64,000 nucleotides of DNA from Humulus lupulus (GCF_963169125.1 NC_084798.1:173567980-173631979), one strand, 5' to 3'. Counted from the stretch's first letter, positions 44,269-57,482 are shown. The notes: a model not told the origin generated them from the letters alone. Translations and numbers: made by a program.

Positions 44269-46792
44269 TTATAAAAAGCTAAATAAATAGTTGTTAGTCA
44301 TCTTTCAAGTCAAAAAAATTAATATAAAAGTTGAAGGCCATGAGTTCTAGCAAAAAATTTTTTTTTTAATATAAATGTGAATCTTAGAGCAACAACTGTG
44401 TAACTTTTATTAAATCTTTGTGCTAAATTTTGTAAATAATGTACAGTTGGCTATTACATTGTATGTATACTAACAATTTCAACATACTACTTTTAGATGG
44501 AAAGACATTTATATATTTATTCAATTAATATTTTTTTAATATAAAAAATCGAACCGGTAACCAAAACCGGTTATCATGAGTTGCAATTGTATATTAAAAT
44601 AAAAAATGGATCTACACCCTATAAATCAATTGTCAGGATAGTGCATATAATAGTACATAGAAATATACATGTGGACAATACCTACTTGATACATAATATT
44701 TATATAAAAAAGTGGAGGAACGAGAGCCATTCCGCTTATATGCATTGCGATTTGGAATCGTTGGCCCTGTATATATATCAATTATGCTAATTTTTGTAAA
44801 CTATTGATTTTGAGGTTCAAATTAAGCAATAGATTGTTATATAGTTACACGTGTATTTCAATATAACAAGAATTCCACCATTCCCCACATTATCATAGTT
44901 AGGCCCATCAACAAAGGCTTTTGATTTGGAACCCAAGAAGAGTCCAGTGGACTCAATGCCTTCAAGCTCAAGATAGAAGCTTGGTGATAAAAACTTATGG
45001 CAAGAAAGAGATGGTTCACTGACTTTCATTTGGATTTTCAGGCTGCTGGTTTTTTTAGCTTCAAATTACTATTAGCTATTACAAAATAGCTCTTTGGAAA
45101 TATTTACAATTATTTGGTTTTATTTGGAAATAAATAATATTGAAGGTAAAATTTAGGAATATTCCAAATTAATGATCGAACATCATTTTCATGGAAGTTA
45201 ATGGATACTAACAAAGTCAACAACGTGGCCTCACACTGCTCTGCTGGCTCATTGGGTGCATATATAATTGGGACCACTTTATCAACATCAACATCATTAC
45301 TGTAGTAAATTTATCATTTTTATACTATTTTTGAATTTTTTGGGGTCAATACAAGAAGATGGCATTTGTGAAAAAATATATATATATTGTAATGAATATG
45401 GGTTGTATTGTTTCACTATTATTTTGTAATGAAATGTATTGTTTTACACTTTTACTATTATTTTCGTTGGCTTTATTATTATAATATCTCTCGATACTAA
45501 CTAAAGTTACGCTGGATTTGGATTGTTCTTGGCATATTTTTCTTAGACTTTTGGAAAAAAGAAAAGAGATATTTACATTTGCAATTGGATTTTAAACTTT
45601 ATTTACAATAAATAACACCAGAAACTTTATTTGCAAAAAATACCGCATAGTTATACCAGATTAAAAAAATGAAAATAAAATATTCATATCTAGATTTTCA
45701 TCTCTTTCTCTCTCTTCACATTCAATTTGTCATTACCAAACCGCTGACCACTAAAGCTTATCTACTTAAATACACGGGCCAATTGGGAAAACCGTCGGTA
45801 GACGACCTCAAAGCTCAAATTTTGCTAGAAAACAACGCCGGATGTTGCTGCACTCACCGTTCAAAGGCAGCTCTAGCGTGATTTTGTTTGCATTTTCTAG
45901 CGAGCTCCACCTATTTCAAGGCAAGAGGAGGTACTATTGGAAAGCCCTTCAAAAAGAACAAAACCCAGACACTCATTTCCCTTATATTGCCTCTCTTTTT
46001 TGAGAAATTCATGGGTATATTTGTGACTTTTGAAGCATTTTTCGGTGAGCCACCAACTGTTTGGACTCTAGAGGGTAATTTTAGTGTATGGTAAGAGTAG
46101 GTTTCTTGCTATTGTCGGAGAATATGATTTCAATGAGTCGGTTTTGCGATATGTGTCAAAAATAACATTTTAGTAACTTTTTAATTTGGTTAAGAAAAAT
46201 TTAACTCCAACGAGTCACCAAAATGTGTATTTTTGCAATGATTCAAACTTTCCTGTTGGTTAATAAAAAAAAATAGTTTACAAAAATACCTAAGAATTAA
46301 AAAAAATACTAAGAATACTGAATCTAGAAAAAAAATACAAAAATACAGAGGGACATAATCGTTAATACAGAGTTTATAACAATACATTTTTTCTATAACC
46401 AAAGTTTAAAAAGTTTGTAACTAAAGTTTACAAGTTTGTAACCTTATGTTACAATTTTGTAAACAACATTAACACACTAAATAGAAAATTGTAACAAGCA
46501 TTAAGAGAATTGTTACAAACTGTGATATGTATTTTTGTAATTTTTGTAAATGATGTTTAACATACTAAAGGGCCAATGATAATATTACAAGAAAACGACA
46601 AATAATTTGAGAGCAAAACAATAACAATTAAAGAAAAGGAATACAAGAATTTATAGTGGTTCAGCCCTAAGAATTGATAATGACCTACGTCCACTTGACG
46701 CTTCTATTATACTAAAACTCAAGATCAAATGAACTCTAAGTTTCTCAAGTCTATGTTGTGTTTACAATTTAACAAAGTTTATGTTAGTAAAA
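44269..46792. other. AT-rich spacer without assigned genes
   Basis: No transposon ends, RNA genes or recognisable domains. A 70-codon minus-strand ORF at 45029-44817 (start MKVSEPSLSCHK, later SPSFYLELEG and KAFVDGPNYDNVG) looks less random than its surroundings and could be a gene-exon remnant, but I do not recognise it. A plus-strand ORF of 70 codons at 45669-45881 is also unassigned. The GGTTCAGCCC...CCTACGTCCAC block at about 46662-46700 looks like an unclassified repeat. Confidence 0.5.
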
Positions 46793-46893
46793 TGTTAAGG
46801 TTTATGCCCTAAAAACATGTGAATATGATGTTGTATTAGTACGAAAGAATTAAGATCATATATAATGAATAAAAGAGTTAGCAACATATTAAA
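46793..46893 (+). mobile_element. Possible Copia LTR fragment
   Basis: TGTTAAGGTTTATGCCC resembles the first bases of plant Copia LTRs such as the TGTTGGGTTTTTATG end in this window. Only about 100 bp remain before the chromovirus LTR starts. This is weak evidence. Confidence 0.3.
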
Positions 46894-46924
46894 TGTAGAG
46901 TCCTAGAATATTTACTTAACTAGC

Positions 46925-46986
<62 letters not shown>

Positions 46987-48936
46987 AGACTTGATTAATA
47001 TATGTGATTATAAAGATGTTATTTATTATACTATAAGGTTTAGATAGAATTAATAAGATCATGACACTTGTCGTGTGCATGTTTATTTAAGGATTTAATT
47101 ATAGTTTAAATAAAAGAAAGCTCTAGAATCTTCCAAGACCATTAGGAGCATGACATTTGTCACGATCTTGTTTATTTGTGGATTAGGTTATTATTTAGAT
47201 AATTAAATAGATTTTCCGTAACTTTAGGGTATTGTAATTCCTGACCTAGTTATGTTATGAATTTCGAAAAATAGTATTTCTAGAAAGTTGTAGATAAATG
47301 AATTAGCTTTCTAACGGTATAAATATGGTCTAAATCGGAATTCTATAGCTCCAGTTATGTTGATTTTACTACATGTGAGTTTAGAATTACGAGATTTAGA
47401 AAGTTAAAAATTATGATTCTATTTTATTTATCGCCCTTAGTAGATATTTTTTTTATTTTTGTTTTTAATTTTTAAAATAAGCTTTGACTACTTAGACCTG
47501 CATTTTAATGATTTGGCCGAGTCTTAAGCCTCTGTTGACCGAATAATCACTTATTTTTCATTTAATAATCATTATTTTATTCAAGCCAAAAAGAATATAT
47601 TTTATTCCTAGAACTCTATAAATAGGACCTAGTACCCAGCCCTTTTCCCTCATTCTTCAAGCTGAGATCAGAGACTCCAAGGTGTTAGTGCTACCATAGA
47701 CTAATAAACACTTGGGTTGGGAAAAAGCTTTGCCATTCTTAAGCTTTATAAAATACTTGGGAAGTGAGGTTTAGTATTTCGGTATTGAAGTTAGACCAAT
47801 CCATAATGTCAACTAAGGTACTCTTATTCTTTAAAGCCCAGTTCTATAAAACTCTTTAGTTTTCTTTAGTTCCTTTTATTCAGATCCTAACTTTTGATAT
47901 TGGTTTTGATTAGGTTCTTGAAACTTAAAGATCTTACTTGGTAAGTTTTGTTTTGAAGGTTTAGTTTCCACCATTATTCTTTACTCTTTAGAAATTCTCA
48001 CCATTCTTATTGTTGGTTTTAGGAGTGTTCCAAGTCCCGTATTTGTTCTCAAATATCCTGGTTTTGGTAAGGAAAATAGGATAGACATTGTATGTTTGTA
48101 TGATATGTTATGCTTATATGTTATATGTATAATATGTTATGATAAGTTTATGTTATAATATGTTATGTTATGTTTTTATGTTATCTAGGGTTCATAGTTG
48201 CTTAGCTAGCAAGCTCTAGTGTTTATCATTTTCATGGTTTAGAGTTATGATTTACCCTACCTCAGGTATTAGACAGAGTACCTGGATGGATTATCATATA
48301 CTACCATGTGATCTAACCTACCTCAGATATTAGACAGAGTACCTAGATGGGTTATCATATACTACCATGTGATCTAACTTACCTCAGATATTAGACAGAT
48401 GACCTAGATGGTTTATCACATAACATGTTAATGAGTTAATGGCCATTAATATTGTAGTCCTATATACGTTTTTATAGTCATATGTTTTATAGTTTATGTT
48501 TATGATGTAGTTTTATGTTTAAGATATATGATGTATGTTTTTAGTAGGTTTTCCTTGCTGGACATTAGGCTCATTCCTTTATTTTTAGTGTGATGCAAGA
48601 AAATGAATATGGAAGGTGGACAGATTCTTGGTAGCTTGGCTTATGTGTTGAGGATGGATGGAATGTGTGGACTGCGTGTCGATCGAGGATGAAGTTATTT
48701 ATTTTTAGTCTTTTATATCATGTTTTTCCACGTTTAGTTTTTAAACAATTGAATTAAAGTTTATATTTTTCTTTTAAACAATGGGTACCCATGCCATATT
48801 TTCTATTATTATGTATTTGATACAATATTTTGAGCTTTAATAAAGTTATATTATTTCTTATGTATCTTTCCCAAAATATTAGCTATGTCTAGTAGTTTTA
48901 ATGGTCCAAGGTCTTAGAAATAGTTGGGTCATTACA
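46894..48936 (+). mobile_element. 5' LTR of the chromovirus
   Basis: 2043 bp, TGTAGAGTCC to GGTCATTACA. It holds a (TAG)n microsatellite at about 46925-46986, a TATA box (TATAAATAGG, 47617-47626) and three 61-bp tandem units around ACCTCAGATATTAGACAGA (from 48256, 48317 and 48378). The pairing with 55986 rests on the shared first 30 or so bases. Confidence 0.8.
47617..47626 (+). promoter_or_regulatory. TATA box of the chromovirus LTR
   Basis: TATAAATAGG inside the LTR, about 720 bp from its start, in a typical plant LTR promoter context. Confidence 0.6.
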
Positions 48937-48937
48937 G

Positions 48938-48949
48938 TTGGTATCAAAG
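48938..48949 (+). other. Primer binding site of the chromovirus
   Basis: TTGGTATCAAAG begins one base after the LTR end. It matches the initiator-Met tRNA site (TGGTATCAGAG) used by many plant elements, with one change. Confidence 0.75.
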
Positions 48950-49609
48950 TAACGGTCCATTTGCATGAAGTTCTCCTTGATACACACGCTCAAGCTCCGA
49001 ATCTAACCGCCAATGTAAGTGTTTATGTTATAGTTGTTATGATTATGTGTTTAGTTAATGTTTTAGCTCTTATGTTTTCAGTTAAGAATATTTGTAAATT
49101 AGTTTATTTATTTTATTTATTATCTTTGCATTTATGATTGTTTTTAGTGAAAATCTTTTTCTAAATGAATATCATTGTTATTTTTGAATGACGTGTATGA
49201 GTTTGATTTTTTCTACAATCATAATAAATAATGACCAAGTTCGGTGAGGGTGGATACAAATCAATGGACCAAGTTCTATTGAAAGATAGGGGGCCATAGT
49301 AGTGGGAACGACTTTACTGATCCCAGGCCTCCCTCAATATGGTTGACTTTGGAACAACGACAAGTTTCGAGCCTGAGAATTAAGTCATATAGGATGATTA
49401 GAAACAGACTTAGAAAATAATAAAGATGACTTATTTTTATAAGTATAGAAACACACCTTAATGATAAAGAATGCTTATAATTTTTTTTTCTTCTCATAAG
49501 AAATCATAATTAATAGGTCCAAGTTATGTTTGCTTAGATTAAGTTTTGCCTTAGAGCCTATTAGGGTAAGTTCTAATGTGTTTCCTCAACTATTAGAACT
49601 TTGTCGAAG

Positions 49610-50150
49610 ATGTCGCTCAGAAGGTCTGCACGCACGAACACCAATGCCTCCAGCGTCGCTCCTGAGACTAATGAAGCCCCTACAGTTCGCAGAAGGAGAA
49701 CGTGGGCTACCACTACTGCTACCACTCAAAGTGCCCCGCCGCCGCCACCGGTTGACATCACTGAAGAAATTTTCTGGCTACGACAACAAGTGGAAGAGTT
49801 GCTACAACAACAACGACCACAGACTCAGCCGCAGCCACAACATAGCAGCAATAATAGGCAGAAGAGAAAGCATCCCGATAGTAAGCAGGCTAATGGTGAC
49901 AAAAGAATGCAAACAAGAGTTAGGCCAGGTTATGTAGAATACCCACAGTGCTCCAAATGCCAAAAGAAACATCTTGAGGAATGACGTGCAAACACCAAAA
50001 GATGTTACAGTTGTGGCCAGGAAGGTCATCGGAAGAAGGAATGTCCACAGCACAAGCCAAAGGAGAAAAGGGATAAAACGATGGTTCCAGACCAAAGTCT
50101 TTGCCTTGACCCAGGGAGGAGCCCATACCAGTAACAAAGTAGTTACAGGT
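49610..50150 (+). pseudogene. Chromovirus gag remnant with zinc knuckle
   Basis: The first 125 or so codons (MSLRRSARTNTNASS...) form an N-terminal gag, ending at TGA 49982-49984. In the same frame beyond the stop is a canonical zinc knuckle, CYSCGQEGHRKKEC (about 50004-50045). The usual gag core between them is absent, so an internal deletion is likely. The protease that should follow (VTGQIPILDSI near 50150) is broken by stops. Confidence 0.7.
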
Positions 50151-50589
50151 CAGATTCCTATCCTCGATAGTATATGTTCTAGTATTGTTTGATTTGGGAA
50201 CAACATACTCGTATATCTTGTTAGGAATGATAGAGAAATTAGACGAACCTTGTAGAACTAGGTTTGTGACATAGTTGCCTTCGGGTGAAGTAGTCCTATC
50301 ATCACGGATAGTACCGGTCGTACCAATCAAAATTGAGGACGTAGAACTAGAAGGAGACCTGATAGAGTTAGAGATCAAAGACTTCGACGTAATATTAGGC
50401 ATGGAATCGCTAGCAAGGCATGGCGCAACCATTGACTGTAGACGTAAGTGATGTTCGAGACTCCTGACGGTCAGAAACTATGCTATATGGGAAATTTTTT
50501 TAGGACTACGCACACCGCTTATTTCATCTCTCAAAGCTCAGAGGATGATAGAAAAATGATATCACACATTCTTAGCTAGCGTCACAGAT

Positions 50590-52143
50590 GTGGTAAAGGA
50601 ATCACCATTAAAGGTTGGAGATATCCGCATTATAAAGGAATTTCCAGAGGTATTTCCTGACAACTTGCCAGGATTGCCGCCGACTTGGGAAATTCACTTC
50701 ACAATCGAACTAGTACCGAGCACCGAGCCTATTTCAAAGGCACCATACCGGATGGCACCGACTGAACTCAAGGAGTTAAAGATGCAGCTACAAGAACTCT
50801 TAGACTTGGGTTTCATTAGACCAAGCCATTCGCCTTGGGGAGCACCAGTTCTATTTGTGAAGAAGAAGGACGGGAGTCTGCAGATGTGCATAGATTACCG
50901 CGAGCTGAATAAGGTGACGATAAAGAATAAGTACCCACTACCCCGGATTGAAGACTTGTTTGATCAACTTCGAGGTGCGACTGTGTTTTCAAAGATTGAT
51001 TTACGGTCCGGGTATCATTAGCTCAAGGTACGGGAAGAGGATGTTCCCAAGACAGCTTTTAGAACTCGTTATGGCATTACGAGTTTCCAGTTATGTCTTT
51101 TGATCTTACCAACGCTCCAGCCGCGTTTATGGATTAATGAATAGGGTCTTTTGGACAAATTCATCGTAGTATTCGTCAACGAAATCTTAGTGTACTCAAA
51201 GGACGAAGTTGAGCACGAGGAACATTTAGGAATGACCTTGTTACTTTACGCCAAGTTTACAAAATGCGAATTTTGGCTTTCACAAGTAGCCTTCCTCGGG
51301 CACATAGTATCCAAGGAAGGAGTTGCTGTAGACCCATCTAAAGTAGAGGCTGTGAAGGATTGTCCAAGACCAAAGAACGCGTCAGAGGTAAGAAGTTTTT
51401 TGGGACTAGTAGGTTATTATTGGAGGTTTGTAGAGGGCTTTTCTAAGATAGCCACTTCATTTACCAACCTGACCCTGAAACAGCAAAGGTTCAACTGGAC
51501 GGATAAGTGTGAAGAGAGCTTCCAGTTCCTTAAGGATAAGCTATGCTTAGCACCAGTACTTTGTGTACCGACACCCAACGATAAGTTTGTAGTCTACTGC
51601 GATGTGTCAAAGCAAGGGTTGGGTGGTGTGCTGATGCAGAATGACAAGGTAATAGCCTACGCCTCAAGGCAGCTGAAGGAATCTGAGCAACGCTATCCAA
51701 CACACGACATGGAGTTGGTAGCAGTGATCCTTGCATTGAAAATTTGGCACCATTATCTTTATGGAGAACGGTGTGAGATTTATACGGACCACAAAAGCTT
51801 AAAGTATTTCTTCATGCAAAAAAAGCTCAACATGAGGCAGCGCAGGTGGTCAGAACTAGTAAAGGATTATGACTGCGAAATTCTATACCACCCGGGAAAG
51901 GCAAACGTAGTTGCTGATGCGCTAAGCAGGAAAAGTTATGGAAGTCTAGCAGCGTTAGCTGGAATAGAAAAGCCGCTACAGCAGGAGCTGATCAATGCCG
52001 GAATAGAAGTAGTCATTGGTAAACTGGCTAACTTGTCTATCCAGTCAAGTCTGTTAGAAGATATACGGATTGGGCAAGAGCATGATGAAACATTAGTAGC
52101 ACATATGGATGCAGTTAGAGAAGGTAAGGCCACAGATTTCTGA
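50590..52143 (+). pseudogene. Chromovirus reverse transcriptase and RNase H (broken)
   Basis: RT starts near [14 protein letters not shown] and holds [19 protein letters not shown] and [11 protein letters not shown], followed by a stop at 51019-51021 where families have Gln. A frame disturbance follows. From 51151 the frame is open for 330 codons, but the catalytic YxDD box reads FVNEILVYS, so both Asp residues are lost. RNase H is fairly complete ([49 protein letters not shown]). Confidence 0.85.
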
Positions 52144-52974
52144 ATGTCAGGTCAAGGTTTATTGAGATATAAGGATCTGGTATGCGTGCCAAATGAACAA
52201 AGGATTAAGAGGATGATTTTAGAAGAAGCGCACAGTACCCCATACTCTGTTCACCCAGGGTCGACCAAGATGACTCACGACATTAAAGGCAATATATTGG
52301 TGGCCAGGAATGAAGAAGGATATAGCGAAATTTGTGTCTAAATGTTTAGTATGCCAGCAAGTGAAAGCAGAACATCAGTGGCCTGCAGGTTTATTGCAAC
52401 CACTTAGCATTTCAGAATGGAAATGGGATGACATAGCGATGGATTTCGTGACAGGTTTGCCACGAACAAGTAAGCAGCACGACTCGGCTTGGGTAGTAAT
52501 AGATAGACTAACCAAGTCAGCTCATTTCCTACCTGTCAAGACTACATACACAGCAGATCAGTACGCAGACATTTATGTTCAGGAGATAGTATGACTGCAT
52601 GGAATCCCTAAGACTATAGTGTCCGATAGAGGATCATGGAGTAAGTATTTGCCACTGATAGAATTCTCCTACAACAATAGCTACCAGTCAGCGATTGGGA
52701 TGGCACCTTATGAGTTAATTTATGGAAGGAGGTGTCGATCGCCATTACATTGGGATGAAGTAGGAGAAAGGCAACTTCTTGGACCCAAAGCTGTTAGAAA
52801 AGCTTAGGAAGCAGTAGCGTTGATTAGAAAGCGTATGCTCGCTGCTCAAAGCCGTCAGAAAATTTATGCAGATGCCAAGCGGCGTGATGTGGAATTCAAA
52901 GTTGGAGATCAAGCTTTCTTAAAGATATCTCATCTGAAAGGTGTGAAGAGGTTTGGGAAGAAAGGCAAGCTTAG
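52144..52974 (+). pseudogene. Chromovirus integrase, broken and internally deleted
   Basis: Zinc-region pieces (EEAHSTPYSVHPGSTKM; CLVCQQVKAEHQ) lie in two frames. The core runs MDFVTGLPRTSKQHDS and VVIDRLTKSAHFLPV, has a stop near 52592, then jumps from VSDRGS directly to WSKYLPLIEFSYNN. The stretch that normally holds the catalytic Glu is missing. The tail (VGDQAFLKISHLKGVKRFGKKGKLS) is cut at 52974 by the solo LTR and resumes at 55601. Confidence 0.82.
52970..52974. repeat. Target-site duplication of the nested solo LTR (CTTAG)
   Basis: CTTAG precedes TGTAACGCCCC and recurs at 55596-55600 after GGGGCATTACA. Joining across one copy restores the integrase reading frame (GKLS then PRFIGPF). 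Confidence 0.93.
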
Positions 52975-55595
52975 TGTAACGCCCCAACTCCAGGGACCAT
53001 TACGGTGTGCCTTGTAAACAGTGCTAAACTCGCTAATCGAGTCATTTGGCCAAAATCGTGCAACTAAGTATGATTAGCGGTTTAGGGATTAAAAACTTTG
53101 GATAAGATGTAACATTTCATTAGAATGTTTAACATATATACTGGGATCCCAAAAGTATAATTTTAGAGTCTACTACAAGAAAATATTTACAACAGGCCGC
53201 TCTATGCGGCAAAACAGGGTTTAACCCTAGTTCCACTTTAAACCTCGGCCGTGGCGGACGAGTAGCTGCATATGTACACGTCATCACCTAAGCTCTCCAA
53301 CTCAAGGATGGTCCAGCTTTCTTTTGCCTTTACCTGCACCACAAAGCACCTGTGAGCCGAAGCCCAACAAGAAAACACAATACAACATGATATAATATCA
53401 ACAGTAATTGTATTAATTGTTCAGGACCAACAGTCCAAGCAAATAGGTGACTGTCACAAAAGTCACAGATGTGGGGACAACACCCTTTAGCCATATGATG
53501 ATAGGATCACTAGGGCTTAACAAATGAGTGAGCATCTCACCAGCTTCCACAGGATAGGTGCATGGTGATTGGTCACCAACATAACCTTCCTCCCGACTTT
53601 AGAGTCGTAACTATGGGACAGCATCCCCTAGCCATGTGACAAACAGTCACCGGGGCCATATGCCCTGGCTTTGAACATCTGGTCTTAGACCAGGCAAGCG
53701 CTTGTAAGTTCATCGACTTTAGGGTCGGTCCAGCATTAATGCCATAGAGCCATTCAACGCTGATATCTATTAGATCTAATCTTCACTCGGCCCTGCGTCC
53801 TCGATGCTTATGCCATTTCTGACCCTCAGGCCAGTGAAACACGACCTGTGCTCAACCCGTTGTGAGCTTAACTAATAAGTCACAGCCTCACAGACGGATC
53901 TGACACCATTTCCGATTCTGACTAATAAGTAAGTGCCATACACAAGTAAGCCATGCCACCAAACATATATCACATGTCCAATATCCATAAACAAGGTATT
54001 CAGCATGCTTACTTAACAAGTATTAATACAATTAGGACCATGCACAAACCCAGAGGCACAAGCTCTGAACAACATCATACTCAGTACTCAAGCATGTCCT
54101 AATCACATGTTTCTTGTGCATCACATGCATTATATTTAACAATCCAACATGCGCCAATAATAGCCATGCATGTCACATTTAATAATCAACCAACATGCAT
54201 CAATAATAGCCATGCATGTCACATTTACACAGGGTGCAGTTTTCTTACCTCAGATTCGAGCTAGAATGATTAAAAGAACGACCCTTGAGAACGATAAACT
54301 TTTGGTCCTTTAGTGGTTACCTGGTCATAACCAATTATGGGATTCCATCAATAAAATGAATAACAAAAGGTTCCCAAACCAAAACCTAGCCTCCGAGACA
54401 TCAAACACTACTCAACCGGGTAGTAGGTTCGACCCCGAGGCCTAAGGCTTGAATCCCCAAGCTAAAAACACATTTCTGGCCAAAAAGCCACTAAGGACCG
54501 CAACCCTCCCTAGCTGCGCCGCGGCGCGCCCCTCAAACAGAGGCGGCCTTCCCTGCCAAGCACCATGGGCCGCGGCTCATTATGCAAATCAGCCAAAAAC
54601 CCAGCACGCACCAGCTCGACTTCCCCTGCGTTTTCCCTTGAAACTAGCCCTTCAAACCACTCCAAAACACCAACCTAACACCCAATTCAACCGCTAAACA
54701 TCGTCCAAAACTCACCCTCATCAAAACCCAAAGTAAACATCAATCAAAACTTCCATTAATCCAAACTTTCCATCAATAAATCACCAACTAAAACTTAACT
54801 AAAAAAACAGAGTATAGCTCAAACTCAGGTTCAACTCCTTACCTTAAACTGATTTGAATCCTTCCCAATGGTTGAACTCAATCTATAATCCCCAAGCTTT
54901 GACTCCCTAGCTTGCTTCTTCAATTTGGGACCAAAAACCTCCAAGGGTAAGAAGAGGAGATGATGCACGGGTGATAAGGAGATAAGGGCTCTATTTTTTT
55001 ACACTTCTACAACCTTCTAAACACTCCCAAAGGCTGATATATAACTTAGGGGTGAAAAGACTATTTTGCCCCTAGGTCAAATAAAGGCTCCTAAACACTC
55101 CCAAGGGTAAAACCGTCCTTTCCCGCTTATCTCGTTAATTATAATTAACGTTCTCCAATTCCCGCTATTCTCAATATTCTAAAATGCCAATAAATCATAT
55201 CCCATTACCCTTTAATTTCTGGTAATGTTCTAATCATCAAAATGACCCCGAGACTCACCCCGAGCCTCGAACTTAAAACCGTCATGACTAGACCGAACAC
55301 TTACATCTCATGATCGTCTCATGCCGAATAGCTCGAACCAATCCACCTTAGAATATGGCTATATTAATTAATCACAACCATGCACCCAAAATATACAATT
55401 ACGCCCACAGCGGCCACATTACCAAAATGCCCTTGCAATTAAAATATGAACCCATATGCATGCATTCACCATCATATAATAATATAATTCACATAAACAT
55501 GCATATAATCATTAAATACCATAACAAATCAATTATGGCCCTCCCGGCCTCCTAGTCAAGGTCCTAAACCTTATTAGGAAATTTGGGGCATTACA
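52975..55595 (-). mobile_element. Solo LTR (2621 bp) of the TGTAACGCCC family
   Basis: The ends are TGTAACGCCCC and GGGGCATTACA, an 11-bp inverted repeat with one mismatch, and 5-bp duplications flank it. There is no internal gag-pol, primer site or second LTR, so it is best read as a solo LTR left by recombination. The minus strand looks like the sense strand: it carries TTATATATC near 55038-55046 as a candidate TATA box. The 82-codon ORF at 54449-54697 is not convincing. Confidence 0.82.
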
Positions 55596-55600
55596 CTTAG

Positions 55601-55949
55601 TCCCCGGTTTATAGGTCCTTTTGAGATATTGGACAAGGTGGGAACAGTTGCATATAGATTAGCCCTACCACCAGCTTTAGTAGATAGTCATAATGTATTT
55701 CACATCTCAATGCTGCGTAGATATGTGTCATACCCATCTCACGTCCTTAAGTATGATACGATAGCACTTTAGAAAGACTTGAGTTACGAGGAACGACCGG
55801 TTAGCATCCTAGATAGAAGGATGAAAGAATTAAGGTCTAAGAGTATTCCGATAATCAAGGTTGTATGGTGTAATAGTTCTGAATGGGAGGCAATGTGGGA
55901 GTTGGAGGAAGACATGTTAGTCCGGTATCAAGAATTGTTTGATAAGTAA
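55601..55949 (+). pseudogene. Chromovirus integrase tail and chromodomain
   Basis: Continues the integrase (PRFIGPFEILDKVGTVAYRL, then NVFHISMLRRY) into a chromodomain ending at TAA 55947-55949. It has one internal stop at about 55772 (IAL*KDLSYEE). Chromodomains of this kind direct integration towards particular chromatin. A CGAGGACAAAATTC motif and a purine tract follow, as usual before the 3' LTR of this group. Confidence 0.85.
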
Positions 55950-55985
55950 ATTTCGAGGACAAAATTCTTTTTAGTGGGGGAGAAT

Positions 55986-56145
<160 letters not shown>

Positions 56146-56425
56146 ATAGTTTGTATTAGTTTGTATTATGTTAGATTCCGTGGATTTTGGTTCAAGCCGG
56201 GACTTAGTAGGACACTCGTAGCAATAGTTATGGATTTTATAAGTTTAGCCTATAGTTTAAGAATATCAATTATAATTTTGGTTTCCTTCAGCAAAAGGAG
56301 TAGCAACTAAGACACTAGCCTTCACACAAAATGACCTAAATGCCCCTAGGGCCAAATTTCTCTCTCAAAACCCCTCAAGGGCAATTTTGTCATTTGCATC
56401 ATACCCCGTTAATCATAATTAACAC
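56146..56425 (-). mobile_element. LTR fragment, partly of the TGTAACGCCC family
   Basis: The right part (GCCCCTAGGGCCAAATT, CCCTCAAGGGCAA, CGTTAATCATAATTAAC) resembles the solo LTR around 55070-55150 in the same orientation. The left part (56146-56285) is not assigned. The next element's LTR cuts it at 56426. Confidence 0.45.
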
Positions 56426-57425
56426 TGTTATCCCTAAAAAATACAAGGATGACATGGCAAATGAGATTGTGACACATGAGATCACAAATCAGGCAAAACG
56501 ACAAAGTATTGAGAAAAGATCGACGGGAAAAAAGGATAGGTCCAGGACCTATAGGAAAATCGACCAAGGCAGTACCCCTAAGGGTGGTCGGCCTGACCCC
56601 TACCCCTATCGGTGGTCAGCCCAAGAAGGCCCTATACCCCCTAGAGGTGGTCGGCCCAAGCAGGCACTATAACCCCTAGGGGTGGTCGGCCCAAGCAAGC
56701 CCTGTACCCCCTGAGGGTGGTCGGCCTGACCCTGCCCCGGGGTGGTTGGCCCAATATGCCCAAGGACCTTAGGGGTGGTTGGCCTGACCCTATCCTCCAT
56801 AGGGTGGTCGGCCTAAACCCCCAAGTACACTTCACTATAAAGTAATTACTCTCGTTCAAACTGAGATCAACAGGCCTAGCACCCAGAAGGTGACAGGTCC
56901 AGCACCCAAGCTTTGGTCGTCGGGCCTAGCACCTAAGTCTGACATACCAACAGAGACATAGAATTTCCCAGAGGTTTCTATCGTGCATTATCCACCACGA
57001 TCTATAGAAACAAGAGAAGACTCATGATCTCATAATCGTGGGAAGGTGGAGACGTATCTCCACTCACCATGATCGTGTACCAAACCATGATCTCCAGTAC
57101 TACTGATCATGTAACAGCCCCTGGGTACTATAAATAAAGGACCCAGGGCTTCATAAAAATGGGATGTCTTTTTTGAACTCTTTTTTGGACTGGAAAAACT
57201 CTTATGAGAAGTGAATTCCTGAGTTCATACTTGTAATTGTCGAGTAACTCAATACTAAATACTAAGTGGATTAGGTTATAATTGTTCATCAGAATAGGGC
57301 TAAACCACTATAAATTTCTGTGTGTTTACTTAAGATAATCGTATTCTGTCATTTATATTACTTATTCCATTCAAAAGGTGTCATATATTGTACATACGAC
57401 CGTTGGCCAATTTCACAAGTCAACA
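56426..57425 (+). mobile_element. Tat-3 5' LTR
   Basis: 1000 bp, TGTTATCCCT to AAGTCAACA, with TATAAATA at 57129-57136 and TTTTGGAGCTTTCATTGAG (primer-site-like) immediately after. The start is inferred, because no partner LTR is visible. Confidence 0.7.
56580..56820 (+). repeat. Tandem GGTGGTCGGCC repeats in the Tat-3 LTR
   Basis: About eight units of 25-36 bp beginning GGTGGTCGGCC or close variants, at about 56583, 56611, 56646, 56682, 56718, 56743, 56776 and 56805. They lie in U3, 300 to 550 bp upstream of the TATA box, where LTRs often carry enhancer repeats. Confidence 0.8.
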
Positions 57426-57482
57426 TTTTGGAGCTTTCATTGAGAGTACGAAATCAAGAAACACACTTTCATCATTTTTACG

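Noticed and set aside
52975..55595. A DNA transposon with terminal inverted repeats
   Set aside because: The 11-bp inverted ends could suggest this, but TG...CA ends, a 5-bp duplication and an LTR-like TATA box on the minus strand fit a solo LTR better. I did not exclude it fully.
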